Shown here one piece after another: positions 17,802-26,119 of a stretch of 64,000 bases of DNA. The DNA lies in contig JAWOHT010000007.1 of assembly GCA_046485045.1 (NCBI GenBank), forward strand, positions 1 through 64,000. Reading direction: 5' to 3'. A program made the translations under genes and the position numbers. This DNA is from JAFGPL01 sp046485045 (lineage in GTDB: Bacteria; Bacteroidota; Bacteroidia; Bacteroidales; UBA10428). Every line of letters begins with the position of its first letter. Position 1 is the stretch's first letter. Under the pieces are notes generated by a model, which worked only from the letters and a program-made list of their open reading frames with translations, had not been told where the DNA came from and searched no databases.

Positions 17802-19045
17802 TTATGAAATGAAGCAAATGCTTTAAGAGCCTTTACACGCTGTAACAGCGTGGGGTGCGAATAATAGAAAAATACATAGGCAGGATGGGGGGTAAGGTTT
17901 GTAAGGTTCTTCTGCGAAAGTTTTTTGAGTGCCGATATTAAATGCAGTGCATGGTAATGTCTGGCTGCGAATTTGTCGGCAGTGTATTCATTTCTTCGTG
18001 AGAAAACATTCAAAACAAGACCCGAAACAAGCGCAATCGGACTGTATAAAATCCCGAATGCGACCAACGCCAGGTGAAAACTTGGCTGGCCGGACCCAAG
18101 GGCATGCGAAAGTTGCGGACTGTCAACCAGCAGAGAAAAAATAAACAGGGTAACCGCTGTCTGAAAGATTCCTGTTGCCAATCCAATAAGGGTATGCTTC
18201 TTTTTATAATGACCGATTTCATGGGCCAGTACAGCTACAATCTCATTTACAGAGAGATCGTTGATAAGGGTATCATAAAGTACAATTCTTTTTTTTGTTC
18301 CCAGTCCGGTGAAATATGCGTTTGACTTGGTTGATCGCTTCGACCCGTCTATCACATAGATGTTTTTTAGCTTAAATCCGGCCTTTTTGCTGAATTCTTC
18401 AATGGCATTCTTTAGTTCTCCTTCATCCAAAGGTTTTTGTTTGTTGAAAAGAGGTACAATCAGGTTGGAATAGAACATGCTCATGAAAATACTAAAGGCC
18501 GTAAAGGCGATAAGTGCATAAATCCAGAACATCTGGCGGGTTTGTAAATAAAACCAGATGATTAAAGAGAGCAGCCCTCCGCCTATAATTGCACCAAGCA
18601 ACCATCCTTTTAGTTTATCGAGAATGAATATTTTCACCGTAGTTTTATTAAAACCGAATTTTTCCTCGATAACAAACGTATCGTAGAGTGCGAATGGTAT
18701 ATTAATAATATCTGAAGCCAGCATAAGCAGCCCAAAAAAGATAAGCGCTACCACGATGGGGTGAACAGAATATTGCCTTGCAATTTCATCGACAAAGTTA
18801 AACCCTCCCATAAAAAACATCAACATTATGATAACAAAGCTAAAACTGCTTGTAATCATAGAGAATTTATCATTGGCCCTTTTATATTTCTGTGATTTCT
18901 TATATTGTTCTTCGTCAAACACGTCTTTTAAATCTTCCGGAAGAGTGGTATTCATTCTGGATGTGTTGAGAATACTTAGCACCCGCTCAAGAATGAAGTC
19001 AAAAACAGTGATGCCTATAATGATGTAAAAAACCGTATTATACAT
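17792..19045 (-). CDS. M48 family CAAX-prenyl-protease-like metallopeptidase (Ste24 type)
   Basis: A 417-residue membrane zinc protease. It has about seven membrane helices, the zinc motif HEIGH at residues 275-279 within VLAHEIGHYKKKH, and the downstream glutamate region around NEYTADKFAARHYH. Length and layout match bacterial Ste24/CAAX protease 1 homologues, which probably act in membrane protein quality control. The stop codon TAG lies inside the 5' end of tRNA-Thr, a ten-base overlap on the same strand, so maturation of the tRNA by RNase P would remove the end of any shared transcript. Confidence 0.93.
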   Translation of the reverse strand: MYNTVFYIIIGITVFDFILERVLSILNTSRMNTTLPEDLKDVFDEEQYKKSQKYKRANDKFSMITSSFSFVIIMLMFFMGGFNFVDEIARQYSVHPIVVALIFFGLLMLASDIINIPFALYDTFVIEEKFGFNKTTVKIFILDKLKGWLLGAIIGGGLLSLIIWFYLQTRQMFWIYALIAFTAFSIFMSMFYSNLIVPLFNKQKPLDEGELKNAIEEFSKKAGFKLKNIYVIDGSKRSTKSNAYFTGLGTKKRIVLYDTLINDLSVNEIVAVLAHEIGHYKKKHTLIGLATGIFQTAVTLFIFSLLVDSPQLSHALGSGQPSFHLALVAFGILYSPIALVSGLVLNVFSRRNEYTADKFAARHYHALHLISALKKLSQKNLTNLTPHPAYVFFYYSHPTLLQRVKALKAFASFHKPL

Positions 19046-19096
19046 ATGTCAAAATTATTGAGGTGCAAAAATAACAATATTAATATGAATTATGAT

Positions 19097-20122
19097 TTAT
19101 TCTGTGCCCATCTGTTTGTCAAGATATCTGTAATGCTTTAGCCTGGTTTCAATTATTTTCCTGTATTGTTTTGAGAGGTTGGTGGTTTTTATTGAATCCG
19201 ACATTTCAATCCATTCAAGCGCTACCTCTGGCAAATTCTGTAGCTCGCACACCAGGGCCATATTTAAAGCAGCCTTTGCAGAAACGGTTTTATTCTTCAG
19301 ATCAACGGCTTTGCGCCAGTATTCAGCCGCTTCAATCCATGATTCCCTCCTGGCATGCCATGCCCCCTGCCTGAGCAACTTGTTGTTGCTGGCATAATAC
19401 ACTCTTACAATATCATCCTGCCATACAGGCGCTATGCCATCTACTGCTTTTTGTCCCGTTTCATAAAATAATTGCACAATAAGGTCTCCCCCTTCAGGAA
19501 GCTGGTTCAAAGCCATATTGCAGTCATTGCCCACCTCGGAATATTTAAGCAAATGGGAGTCTGAATGCCGGTAAAGAATCTCAAGTTGCCGCGGATAGTA
19601 AAGAGAATATTGCAGATTGATTTTAATATGGTACTCAACAAAACACGATTCTTCAAACGGAATGATGCTAAGAGAATCTTTTAGCACGAAAGAATCAACC
19701 AATAAAAGTGCATCACACGAATCGTTACGACATATCCGTATAATATCATTCCAGTTTGGTTCCCTGGTGCTTTTGATCGCTCTGAAATCGCTGTTCTTTG
19801 ATATTATTACCGAATCGAATTTGGGAGATTGAACCAGTTCGTCGCGCATGCCATAGAGCATATCTTTGGCAAGCATGTAATAGTTGAACCCGGGATCGAG
19901 TTTAAGATTATTGATTGAATCAAGCCTGCCTTTAGGCATTGTAAATTCGTTCTGTATCAATGCAAGCGATATTTTTTTTACATCTGTTGGAATTGGAGCA
20001 TTCCCGGGTATAAGGGCACTAATTTTGGTAACCGAATATGGGCTGCAGGCACTAACTGCAGCAATAATGATAAAGAAAATGATCTTTTTAAAACTGATAG
20101 TATTTTTAATAAAATGAACCAT
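19097..20122 (-). CDS. Lipoprotein of unknown function (DUF6340-like) with TPR-like C-terminus
   Basis: A 341-residue protein with a lipoprotein signal ending VSACSP (lipidated Cys26). The opening after the signal (ISALIPGNAPIPTDVKKISL) and the layout resemble the Bacteroidota family DUF6340 from memory. The last 90 residues (GAWHARRESWIEAAEYWRKAVDLKNKTVSAKAALNMALV) look like tetratricopeptide helices. It sits 51 bases upstream of the M48 protease gene in the same direction and could be cotranscribed. Function unknown. Confidence 0.8.
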   Translation of the reverse strand: MVHFIKNTISFKKIIFFIIIAAVSACSPYSVTKISALIPGNAPIPTDVKKISLALIQNEFTMPKGRLDSINNLKLDPGFNYYMLAKDMLYGMRDELVQSPKFDSVIISKNSDFRAIKSTREPNWNDIIRICRNDSCDALLLVDSFVLKDSLSIIPFEESCFVEYHIKINLQYSLYYPRQLEILYRHSDSHLLKYSEVGNDCNMALNQLPEGGDLIVQLFYETGQKAVDGIAPVWQDDIVRVYYASNNKLLRQGAWHARRESWIEAAEYWRKAVDLKNKTVSAKAALNMALVCELQNLPEVALEWIEMSDSIKTTNLSKQYRKIIETRLKHYRYLDKQMGTE

Positions 20123-20188
20123 CTTAATTAAATTTCAGATATTTAAACACAGAGTATAAAAGATGAATATTGTCTTTAAGGTCATAGA

Positions 20189-20461
20189 TCATCCGAATTT
20201 ATACCTTTTTTTTATGGCTTTATCTATTTTCCATTTGCATTCAAGTCCCTTTTCAAACTCTACCCAGTCGCCAGGCCCAAAACTTATTGTGCTTCCGTCA
20301 TTACCGGTAACAACAGCATTTCCTTCCAGTATCAGGCAGGTTTCCTTATCATCGTAATACCACTGGAATACTGACGGCTCTTTGCTCCAGATACTCCATG
20401 ATTCGGTGAGTGCAATCTCTTTTTCAGAAGGTTTTTTTACTTTCATCATATTTACAAGCAT
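20189..20461 (-). CDS. Small cupin-domain protein
   Basis: A single-domain cupin of up to 90 residues. The motifs YYDDKETCLILEGNAVV and ISFGPGDWVEFEKGLECKW match the cupin_3 (DUF861-like) subgroup. The usual metal-binding histidines are not obvious, so a catalytic role is uncertain. Three start codons compete at 20461, 20449 and 20446. A TAAATTTG box at 20469-20476 would put transcription start almost at the first ATG, which favours a leaderless message or one of the inner starts. Confidence 0.85.
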   Translation of the reverse strand: MLVNMMKVKKPSEKEIALTESWSIWSKEPSVFQWYYDDKETCLILEGNAVVTGNDGSTISFGPGDWVEFEKGLECKWKIDKAIKKRYKFG

Positions 20462-20468
20462 TTTTTCT

Positions 20469-20476
20469 CAAATTTA
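20469..20476 (-). promoter_or_regulatory. Possible -7 box for the cupin gene
   Basis: TAAATTTG on the minus strand, a perfect TAnnTTTG match ending eight bases before the first ATG. No TTG lies at the -33 distance. It is back to back with a rightward box at 20498. Confidence 0.4.
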
Positions 20477-20497
20477 ACCGATAAAATTATATAAGAA

Positions 20498-20505
20498 TAA
20501 GTTTG
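20498..20505 (+). promoter_or_regulatory. Possible -7 box for the HEAT-like gene
   Basis: TAAGTTTG matches TAnnTTTG. Transcription would begin near 20511, about 40 bases before the preferred ATG at 20552. The -33 element is not recognisable. Confidence 0.4.
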
Positions 20506-20551
20506 CAGATAGTTTGTGATTTATATATTTTCAACAATCAAATTTACAGTG

Positions 20552-21079
20552 ATGAACTTTAAAGAACAACTTGCCGACAGCTCTATGATTATTGGTGAAA
20601 TGGTGGCTGCCAGCGTGGGTTGCAATGCCGGATATTACAGCGAAATTTTAGACCTTGTCTTAAATGAACCCATGCCTATGTCTTCAAGGGCCGGAAGGGT
20701 ACTGAATATTTGTACATCTAATTGTACCGGTATTTTTAAACCACATGTGCCCAAAGTAATAAACCATATAAGAAAAAGAGGTAATATTCATCGTTGTATT
20801 TTAAAAATATTGGCAGACCAGTACTTTGACCTCACTACCAGTCAGGAGGGCGTACTGGTTGACGCTTGTTTCAACTGGCTTGCCGATGAAAGACAAGCTG
20901 TCGCCATAAAAGCATACAGCATGGATATTCTTGAACGGTTTGCAATGAAAGAGCCAGAAATCATTCCAGAACTCACAGGGCTATTGGAAGATGCCTCGAG
21001 AAGGGGTTCTTCAGGAATCAGAAACAAAGCATCCAAAATGATGAAACGGTTGTCGGCTTTGCGTTTTAATGATGCCTGA
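20552..21079 (+). CDS. Small helical-repeat (HEAT-like) protein of unknown function
   Basis: About 175 residues from the ATG at 20552, chosen because an earlier in-frame ATG (20516) adds a low-complexity stretch and lies almost at the predicted transcript start. The protein is nearly all alpha-helical, with repeating units such as PHVPKVINHIRKRGNIHRCILKILADQ and DERQAVAIKAYSMDILERFAMKEPEIIPELTGLLED, typical of HEAT-type solenoids. No signal peptide. Its 3' end overlaps the convergent HAD phosphatase gene by 14 bases. No specific function can be given. Confidence 0.75.
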   Translation: MNFKEQLADSSMIIGEMVAASVGCNAGYYSEILDLVLNEPMPMSSRAGRVLNICTSNCTGIFKPHVPKVINHIRKRGNIHRCILKILADQYFDLTTSQEGVLVDACFNWLADERQAVAIKAYSMDILERFAMKEPEIIPELTGLLEDASRRGSSGIRNKASKMMKRLSALRFNDA

Positions 21080-21728
21080 GCAGTATATCTGTCAGTTCGT
21101 TAACATCTCCTGCAATAAAGTCAGGCGCTGCCTGCAGAATTTCTTCTTCCGATCCGTAGCCATAAACCACCCCGACAGATTGAATTCCACATTCACGGGC
21201 AGCCTGTATGTCCATACTTTTATCCCCTACCATAACAGTCGAATTTCCGGTTTCAATAGAATAGGTACTCAAAAGTTTTTTCACCAGCAATGTTTTTCCC
21301 GCATTGGCTCCTGCTGCATCAGCCCCGGCCACTCCTTTGAAATAATCTTTAATTTTAAAATGTTCAAGGATAAGAATGGCGTTTGACTCAAGTTTGGCGG
21401 TGGCAATGTATAACAGCGACCCGGAGTATAATACATCAAGAAGGCTGGTAATTCCATCATATAGTTTATTCTCATAAACCCCTTTTTGACGGTAATAGGT
21501 ACGAAAATTTTTCACAGCTTCGTCAAGGCAGTCCCCGGTAATAGAGAAATGATCCTTAAACAACTCCTGTAACGGGATACCAATATAATTTACAAGCTTT
21601 TCTTTTGCCCCGGGGTCTATTCCAAGTGACTTAAGTGAATATACCAATGCATTAAGAATGCCTTCCTGTGAATCAGTCAGTGTTCCGTCAAGGTCGAAAA
21701 TAACATGCTTATAAAAAGGTTCTTTCAT
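21066..21728 (-). CDS. HAD-family phosphatase, phosphoglycolate-phosphatase-like
   Basis: A 220-residue HAD hydrolase. Motif I is FDLDGTLTDS with the nucleophile Asp near residue 11; motif II is the Thr in YIATAK; motif III the following Lys; motif IV is VMVGDKSMD. The helical cap sits between motifs I and II, as in Gph and PpaX. The likely reaction is hydrolysis of a small phosphate ester such as 2-phosphoglycolate; pyrophosphatase or nucleotidase activity is also possible. The gene overlaps the convergent helical-repeat gene by 14 bases. Confidence 0.93.
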   Translation of the reverse strand: MKEPFYKHVIFDLDGTLTDSQEGILNALVYSLKSLGIDPGAKEKLVNYIGIPLQELFKDHFSITGDCLDEAVKNFRTYYRQKGVYENKLYDGITSLLDVLYSGSLLYIATAKLESNAILILEHFKIKDYFKGVAGADAAGANAGKTLLVKKLLSTYSIETGNSTVMVGDKSMDIQAARECGIQSVGVVYGYGSEEEILQAAPDFIAGDVNELTDILLRHH

Positions 21729-21735
21729 TGGGTTG

Positions 21736-21743
21736 CAAATATA
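21736..21743 (-). promoter_or_regulatory. Possible -7 box for the HAD phosphatase gene
   Basis: TATATTTG on the minus strand, ending seven bases before the ATG, which implies an extremely short or absent leader. No TTG at the -33 distance. Confidence 0.4.
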
Positions 21744-21757
21744 TCATTCCTTTCTTA

Positions 21758-21765
21758 TAAATTTG
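21758..21765 (+). promoter_or_regulatory. Possible promoter of the DUF2905 gene
   Basis: TAAATTTG (TAnnTTTG match) preceded by a TTG at 21733-21735, a 22-base spacing that lies within the range reported for Flavobacterium promoters. Transcription would start only about 12-15 bases before the ATG at 21784. Confidence 0.5.
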
Positions 21766-21783
21766 CATATAAAAGTTCAGTTC

Positions 21784-22008
21784 ATGCATTCTACATTGGG
21801 TAAACATATTGTCATTGCCGGTATCATGATAGTGATTATTGGTATATTTATTTGGTTAATGGGTGATAAACTAAGCTGGCTGGGCCACCTTCCGGGCGAT
21901 ATAAGTATTGAAAACAAGAATTCAAAAATCTATTTTCCGTTTACCACCATGTTGCTTGTGAGTGTGGTGCTCACTATTCTTTTTAATCTCCTGAAACGCT
22001 TGTTTTAG
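21784..22008 (+). CDS. DUF2905 small membrane protein
   Basis: A 74-residue protein with two membrane helices joined by a short conserved loop (GDKLSWLGHLPGDISIE) that marks DUF2905. The ATG at 21784 is chosen because upstream sequence holds the promoter box and the family starts here. Role unknown. It is divergent from the HAD gene. Confidence 0.88.
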   Translation: MHSTLGKHIVIAGIMIVIIGIFIWLMGDKLSWLGHLPGDISIENKNSKIYFPFTTMLLVSVVLTILFNLLKRLF

Positions 22009-22095
22009 CGGGTTATATCATTAAATTTAAATGTATAATGATTTTTAACCTTCAAAATAAAACCATAATCAGGTATTTAATTAAAATGGAATTTA

Positions 22096-22103
22096 TATTT
22101 TTG
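22096..22103 (+). promoter_or_regulatory. Possible -7 box for the THX gene
   Basis: TATTTTTG matches TAnnTTTG; transcription would begin near 22110, 24 bases before the ATG. No recognisable -33 TTG. Confidence 0.45.
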
Positions 22104-22133
22104 AAAGTTTAAAATAAAATAAATTATTTGATT

Positions 22134-22412
22134 ATGGGAAAAGGAGATAAAAAATCACGCAGAGGTAAATTATTTTCCGGATCTTTTGGTGTAAGAAGAC
22201 CTAGAAAAAAGGATGTCAATAAAATAGAAGTAAAAGCCGAAATTCCAAAGGATAAACTGCAAAAACCTAAAAATGAGAAAGTTAAACAGGAAGAGCCGCA
22301 AGTAGTTGCCGTTGCCGCTGAGGAAACAAAACCTGTAACCCCCAAGGCAGCCAAAGCACCTAAGAAAGAAGGCGCTGCCAAAACAAAAAAAGAAAAGCCT
22401 GCAGAGGAATAA
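22134..22412 (+). CDS. 30S ribosomal protein THX with long charged tail
   Basis: The first 26 residues (GKGDKKSRRGKLFSGSFG followed by VRRPRKK) are the signature of bacterial THX, a tiny basic protein that sits in the head of the small ribosomal subunit. The ATG at 22134 is chosen to give this signature at the exact N-terminus; another ATG lies six bases earlier. The protein continues to 92 residues with a Lys/Pro/Ala/Glu-rich disordered tail, longer than the classic Thermus protein. It is monocistronic, with a promoter box before and a terminator after it. Confidence 0.9.
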   Translation: MGKGDKKSRRGKLFSGSFGVRRPRKKDVNKIEVKAEIPKDKLQKPKNEKVKQEEPQVVAVAAEETKPVTPKAAKAPKKEGAAKTKKEKPAEE

Positions 22413-22457
22413 TAATCCTGTCGGAATTTACATTTAGCGGCAATCATTAAAATTTTG

Positions 22458-22490
22458 CCCGGTACTACAATACTGCCGGGTTATTTTTTT
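22458..22490 (+). terminator. Rho-independent terminator after THX
   Basis: Stem CCCGG (22458-22462) with CCGGG (22476-22480), then a T-rich run to 22490. It lies 45 bases past the THX stop and just before the convergent ccsBA gene. Confidence 0.75.
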
Positions 22491-22531
22491 ACTTCATGGC
22501 TAAAAATTGTATTAAAAAGTTCATAACCCGT

Positions 22532-25270
22532 TTAATCCGACGGATCTTTTACTGACCTGGCCAGCATGTATTGCCTTGTATAAGCCAACGATGCCACTAC
22601 TGCAATGATCAACAGGGTATAATACACAAATGCCGGAACGGGTATAGTATCGCCCTGTGCGTATGAGTGCAGGCCAGAAAGATAGTAGTTTACCCCGAAA
22701 TAGGTCATAATGACTGCGCTAAATCCCAGCAGTGACATCAGGTTAAATCCATACTGACTTTTTAATCCCGGAACCAGTCTCATATGTGTAATAAAAGCAT
22801 AAACCATAATGGTTATCAGCGACCACGTTTCTTTAGGGTCCCATCCCCAGTACCTGCCCCAGGATTCATTGGCCCATATCGCTCCGAGGAAAGTACCTGC
22901 GGCCAAAAGGTAAAGGCCTATAATGAGCGCCAGTTCAATAATAGTTGACAATTCATTTATCGTAAGGTCTGTCCTCTTTTTATTGTTTAAATTTTGGAAG
23001 ATCATGATTACCAGATTTACAGCAGCAAGCAGCGCTGCCATCCCGAGAAATCCATAGCTTGCAGTTATCACAGCAACATGAATTATAAGCCAATACGATT
23101 TAAGCACAGGTACCAGGTTTGTGATTTCAGGGTCCATCCAGCTGAGATGGGCGGTGCTTAAAATCAACCAGGCGAGAATAGAGCTGGTACTCAGGGCGAT
23201 AGGTGATTTAAACGAAAATACTATCCCTGCAAGAACCGCTGTCCATGCTATATATGTTAATGCTTCGTAACCGTTGCTCCAGGGTGCATGGCCCGAAATA
23301 TACCAGCGTGCAGCCAGCCCAAAGGCATGCAGTGTAAATGCAAGAAAAACAATAAGGGTCGATATCCGTAACAGCCATTTGGTTTTTAGTTTTGTATAAA
23401 AAACAGCAATGAAATGCATAATCAACAACACAAACCCTGTAAACCCATATATGCCGGATAAACGCGCCAACGGATTGTACTGGTTATAAAGAAGCTCAAG
23501 TTTTATTTTATAATCCGAAGGAATGATTTCGCCACCATATTCATACTGAAATGCTTTTATGGCATTTAGCAGGTCATTCGATTCTTTCCAATCATTGCTT
23601 TTGACTGATTCATGTACTTTGCCAATATAATAGGGCAAAATATGCCGCACAAATACCGAATCTTCAGAATTGAAGCCAGATGCAGAATGAGTGGGATTAT
23701 ACCACGTATGATCCGGATCGCCTTCTTTCGGAAAAATATTCAACATAGCCCCCGAACATGTCATATAAAAGACATTTAGCCTTTCATCGGCTCGAATTAC
23801 TTCGGTATCAAACTTCGATCTTGAACCGGGTTTTTTCATATTTGCCAGTTTTACATGCTCCCTTAAAAGGTAACCGCCTGTAGAGTCGTTAAAAAAAGCG
23901 TCAAAAGTTACCAGTTTTCCGTTTATACCAAGAATGTCATTGATTTGCCTGTGACCGACTTTAATGAACGGCACTTTTTGCCACTGCTCCGGATAAACAA
24001 GCATTGACAGGACAACCTCATCGGGGGTTAATCCTCTGAACTCATTTTTGCGGGCAATTTTTCTAAGCACCTCTGAATTTAATGTGTTCAAAGGTTTAAT
24101 TCTTCCGTCGTGATCCTGAACAAGCAGGGTGCCAAAAGACTTTGCATGTTTCTTGTCTGTATTGGGTATATCAAACTGATTTGCGAGAGCACAGGCAGGC
24201 AAAATTGCCAAGAAAGCAACTGACAGGGCTATTGCTTTTTTACTTTTTTGAATGCGCCCGGAATTGTTAAGCAAGAACCTAAAACGGCTTCGCTTGCTAA
24301 ACATGCTGAAAAACATGCCTATACCCATTAAAAGGTATCCGGCATAAGTAATATTTGTTCCGGTCCTGTCATAATTAACCGAAAGAATAGTGCCTTTTTC
24401 GTCCTCGTCATAAGAAGCCTGGTAAAACCTGTAACCTTTATGTTTTAATACATGGTTCATGTAAATACTGAACTCGGGAAATAATTCATTATCTTCGACT
24501 ATCACTACCCTGCTTTCGTACCCTGAAGGGCTTTTTGACCCCGGATAGCGCTCAAGCACGAAGTCGTTTAACCTCAAGCTAAATGGCAATTCAGCCTTTT
24601 GAATACCATATCTGACCTTGACAATAACATCATTTATGGTGCGAATTTCGGTTTCGCCTACCGAATCTTTAATACGCCTGTATGAAAAGGTTTCAGTGGC
24701 AGAACCGCTGGTTATTCTGAAAACCAGTTCTTCAACAGCCCCACCGCTATTGCTGTTTGCAATTATGTTTGGATTATATGAAAGCAGTCTGACTGTAACA
24801 ATCTTGTCGGTAATTTTAATTGTATGATTGTAATTTCGTTTTGAAAGAGGATTAAGGATTACAGCCTTTGAAACAGATTTGTAATGCTCTCCGAATTGTG
24901 CTTCAATGGTAATATAGTTATCTGATGTATAAAAAATACTTGTTTCGTTTCCTTCCCTGATTTTCATGGTACCTTCAAAACCAAGATATCTTGTAGCAGC
25001 CGCACCGGCTAAGATTATGACAAAGGCCAGGTGAAAAATGAAAATAGCCGGCTTTTTATATGTTTTACGTTTAAAAGCGAGCAGAATAATATTTATTCCT
25101 CCAGAAAACAGTAATATCTCAAACCATTTTGCATTGTAAATAATACTTCTTGCGGTTTGCGAACCAAAATCGTTTTCAATAAATGTTGCCAGGGCAAGTG
25201 AAACGGCAAAAACAACCATCAGAAAAGCCATAGTGCCGGTGGAAGAGAAGAATGCCAATACTTTTTTCAT
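22532..25270 (-). CDS. ccsBA: Fused ResB-CcsA cytochrome c biogenesis protein (system II)
   Basis: A 912-residue fusion of the two System II haem-delivery proteins. The N-terminal third (helices near residues 10-110 and about 310-365, with a beta-rich periplasmic part between) is ResB-like. The C-terminal third is CcsA-like, with many helices and the tryptophan-rich WWD haem motif WGRYWGWDPKETWSL plus conserved histidines in HAPWSNGYE and RLVPG regions. It carries haem across the membrane and supports its attachment to apocytochromes c, so the organism makes c-type cytochromes. It is 144 bases downstream of msrA on the same strand and has its own -7 box. Confidence 0.93.
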   Translation of the reverse strand: MKKVLAFFSSTGTMAFLMVVFAVSLALATFIENDFGSQTARSIIYNAKWFEILLFSGGINIILLAFKRKTYKKPAIFIFHLAFVIILAGAAATRYLGFEGTMKIREGNETSIFYTSDNYITIEAQFGEHYKSVSKAVILNPLSKRNYNHTIKITDKIVTVRLLSYNPNIIANSNSGGAVEELVFRITSGSATETFSYRRIKDSVGETEIRTINDVIVKVRYGIQKAELPFSLRLNDFVLERYPGSKSPSGYESRVVIVEDNELFPEFSIYMNHVLKHKGYRFYQASYDEDEKGTILSVNYDRTGTNITYAGYLLMGIGMFFSMFSKRSRFRFLLNNSGRIQKSKKAIALSVAFLAILPACALANQFDIPNTDKKHAKSFGTLLVQDHDGRIKPLNTLNSEVLRKIARKNEFRGLTPDEVVLSMLVYPEQWQKVPFIKVGHRQINDILGINGKLVTFDAFFNDSTGGYLLREHVKLANMKKPGSRSKFDTEVIRADERLNVFYMTCSGAMLNIFPKEGDPDHTWYNPTHSASGFNSEDSVFVRHILPYYIGKVHESVKSNDWKESNDLLNAIKAFQYEYGGEIIPSDYKIKLELLYNQYNPLARLSGIYGFTGFVLLIMHFIAVFYTKLKTKWLLRISTLIVFLAFTLHAFGLAARWYISGHAPWSNGYEALTYIAWTAVLAGIVFSFKSPIALSTSSILAWLILSTAHLSWMDPEITNLVPVLKSYWLIIHVAVITASYGFLGMAALLAAVNLVIMIFQNLNNKKRTDLTINELSTIIELALIIGLYLLAAGTFLGAIWANESWGRYWGWDPKETWSLITIMVYAFITHMRLVPGLKSQYGFNLMSLLGFSAVIMTYFGVNYYLSGLHSYAQGDTIPVPAFVYYTLLIIAVVASLAYTRQYMLARSVKDPSD

Positions 25271-25325
25271 CGTTAGAGTGGTTTGGTATGCAACCGAAAA
25301 ATGGTGTTGTAAAGAATGATATTCA

Positions 25326-25333
25326 CAAATATA
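25326..25333 (-). promoter_or_regulatory. Possible -7 box for ccsBA
   Basis: TATATTTG on the minus strand, 55 bases before the ccsBA ATG, a perfect TAnnTTTG match with no clear -33 TTG. Confidence 0.45.
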
Positions 25334-25414
25334 GTCAGAGTTTTAAACTTTACTATATGCATGGCGCTACATACTGCGGAATAATTGTACACTTATGGTC
25401 AGACAGGTTTACAT

Positions 25415-26071
25415 TTACCTGGCAGGTTCTTTGAGTTTATCTGTAAAGAGTTTTTTGAATTTTTCAATTTTCGGCGTGATTACAAATGCACAATATTGTT
25501 GAGAGGAGTTTTTATTGTAATAATTATGGTGATAATCTTCTGCAACGTAGAAATTAGTAAGTGGAGATATCTCTGTCACGATTGGTTTTTCCCATATCTC
25601 TTCTTTGGTAAGCAAATCTTTCATCTCTACTGCCAGTTTTTTCTGCCCTTCGCTGTGGCAGAATATAACCGAACGGTATTGGGTACCAATGTCGTTTCCC
25701 TGACGGTTTAGTGTCGTAGGATCATGGGTTTGCCAGAACACTTCGAGTAGTTGCGTGAAAGATATTTTTTCAGGATTAAAAACGATGCGGGCTACTTCGG
25801 CATGACCTGTGTTACCGGTACATACCTCATTGTATGTTGGATTTTCTGTGTGTCCGCCGGCATATCCCGGCAAAACCTGTTCAACTCCTTCGAGTCTCTG
25901 AAATATAGCTTCAACGCACCAGAAGCAACCACCGCCAAATGTTGCTGTATCGGTATTTATATTTTCCATTGTTAGTTGCGCTAATGTTTTTATTTTACCA
26001 ATATATGAACCCGGGTATGCAAATGTAAGTGGTAAAACAGACAATAAAAACAGTATTTTCATATTAATCAT
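25415..26071 (-). CDS. msrA: Peptide methionine sulfoxide reductase MsrA, probably exported
   Basis: MsrA reduces the S-form of methionine sulfoxide in proteins. The catalytic motif GGGCFWC is present with Cys49 as nucleophile, followed by GYAGGHTENPTYNEVCTGNTGHAE, all hallmarks of the family. The N-terminus carries an extra 35-45 residues beginning with a hydrophobic stretch (KILFLLSVLPLTFAYP) that looks like a signal peptide, so the enzyme probably acts in the periplasm. A cytosolic form could start at an internal Met near residue 35. No MsrB is fused. Confidence 0.95.
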   Translation of the reverse strand: MINMKILFLLSVLPLTFAYPGSYIGKIKTLAQLTMENINTDTATFGGGCFWCVEAIFQRLEGVEQVLPGYAGGHTENPTYNEVCTGNTGHAEVARIVFNPEKISFTQLLEVFWQTHDPTTLNRQGNDIGTQYRSVIFCHSEGQKKLAVEMKDLLTKEEIWEKPIVTEISPLTNFYVAEDYHHNYYNKNSSQQYCAFVITPKIEKFKKLFTDKLKEPAR

Positions 26072-26119
26072 CCCGGTGTTTGTATATTATTAAAACACCA
26101 ATCATGATAAAAAGTTCGG

